A stretch of DNA of 64,000 bases from Meghimatium bilineatum (taxonomy: Eukaryota > Mollusca > Gastropoda > Stylommatophora > Philomycidae), in contig CM067306.1 in NCBI GenBank assembly GCA_034231615.1, positions 44,150,094 to 44,214,093 on the forward strand, written 5' to 3'. Positions 63,480 through 64,000 of this stretch are shown one piece after another; the stretch's first letter is position 1; every line of letters starts with the position of its first letter. The translations under genes and the position numbers were made by a program. The notes beneath the pieces are model-generated. The model had not been told where the DNA came from. It saw only the letters and a list, made by a program, of their open reading frames with translations, and made no database searches.

Positions 63480-63985
63480 GACTTGAAAAAGCTACTTACT
63501 GAATTGTCTTACCAGTATAGGGTAACTATGCAGTGGATACCCTCTCACTGTGGAATACCAGGAAATGAAAAAGCAGACCAACTGGCTAAGGAAGGTGCTG
63601 CCGAAGACCAACCAGATATACCAAACACCTACCATCAGAAAAACAGATGATCAAGTCAATAAGAAAGCCACAAACACCAACACAAGATGACTATCACATT
63701 ATGAACAGATCAGAACAAGTTATAATTCTATGTCTCAGAACAGGACACAACCGACTCCGCAGTCACATGTATACAACGTTCAAGATTGGCAACACAGCCA
63801 TGTGTACATGTGGACAGGCAGCACAGAGTGTCAAACATATACTTCAAGAGTGTTCTGAGCATGAAATGCTGAGGCAGACATATTGGCCAGAGGAAACAAC
63901 ACTGGAATCAAAGCTCTATGGGACACTGTATGAACTACAAAAGACAGTGAGTTTTATTAAGGAGACAGAATTACAGATGTAGACA
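63480..63985 (+). mobile_element. LINE-D 3' end: RNase H end and zinc knuckle
   Basis: The plus strand encodes QWIPSHCGIPGNEKADQLAK (final RNase H His and Asp), then after one stop or frame change RSEQVIILCLRTGHNRLRSH, MYTTFKIGNTAMCTCGQAAQ, SVKHILQECSEHEMLRQTYW and PEETTLESKLYGTLYELQKT to a stop at 63980-63982. The knuckle CTCG...H...C is intact. It is 5'-truncated and is the same subfamily as 16111-17390. Confidence 0.82.
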
Positions 63986-64000
63986 TGTTTCAAGTGAACG

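Larger units (their letters stand above)
58714..64000 (+). other. DBR1 intron 2 (open-ended), filled with elements
   Basis: At least 5.3 kb of intron follows exon 2 and contains LINE-B1, LINE-B2, LINE-C, RTE-A and LINE-D pieces plus a piggyBac-like MITE, each listed. Intron status past 58714 is inferred from the missing third exon. Confidence 0.65.

Noticed and set aside
58714-64000. Third DBR1 exon
   Set aside because: I looked for the GGNHE motif and YYSGEKKAP-like sequence following a phase-2 acceptor and found none before the window ends.

Overview
This is animal (invertebrate-type) nuclear DNA. It is AT-rich and intron-bearing, and most of it is made of decayed retrotransposons. Two host genes are supported by exons with splice signals and strong protein similarity. 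SLC35F5 lies on the minus strand (coding exons 14412-14308 and 5892-5764). The RNA lariat debranching enzyme DBR1 lies on the plus strand (coding exons 56076-56165 and 58607-58713). The two genes are transcribed away from each other, with about 41.6 kb of transposon-filled DNA between their first visible coding exons. The remaining exons of both lie outside the window. The species cannot be fixed from the sequence. Penelope-like elements, RTE/BovB-like and I-clade LINEs, a Merlin transposon and a tRNA-derived SINE together fit a marine invertebrate or lower deuterostome, but that is inference.

LINE families are named here by local labels. RTE-A is a BovB/RTE-like family whose copies end in short microsatellites such as TGAT or TGATGA. 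LINE-B (B1, B2) has an RT followed by a GRPRKRWI-type tail and a GATA-type 3' tail. LINE-C ends in a single C2H2 finger. LINE-D has an APE endonuclease, an RT, RNase H and a CCHC-like knuckle. I-N is an I-clade family with RT and RNase H, with subfamilies N1 and N2.

Layout. 1-5.5 kb: an RTE-A copy split by a composite Penelope-like insertion. 5.8-14.4 kb: two SLC35F5 exons and a LINE-stuffed 8.4 kb intron. 15-24.5 kb: fragments of LINE-C, LINE-D, I-N, RTE-A and Penelope, plus one minus-strand copy of repeat family X. 25-30.5 kb: tandem repeats, a 281-bp inverted repeat and a G-rich minisatellite. 30.5-31.5 kb: a Merlin transposase remnant carrying a small hAT element. 32-41.5 kb: nested I-N copies, a hAT transposase split by a LINE, two SINEs and a LINE-C end. 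42-53.3 kb: a cluster of the noncoding composite repeat X, interrupted by an I-N copy with one open 764-codon frame. 53.3-64 kb: DBR1 exons 1-2 with LINE and SINE debris and a piggyBac-like MITE.

The best-supported unusual features are the inverted-pair Penelope insertion with 16-bp target duplications inside a LINE frame; two LINE copies with the 5'-inversion (twin-priming) signature; three further nested insertions with exact target duplications; a hammerhead-ribozyme-like block recurring at four Penelope-type ends; and repeat family X, a roughly 2.2 kb unit with 176-179-bp internal subrepeats and TAGGCATTAGGA ends that I do not recognise.
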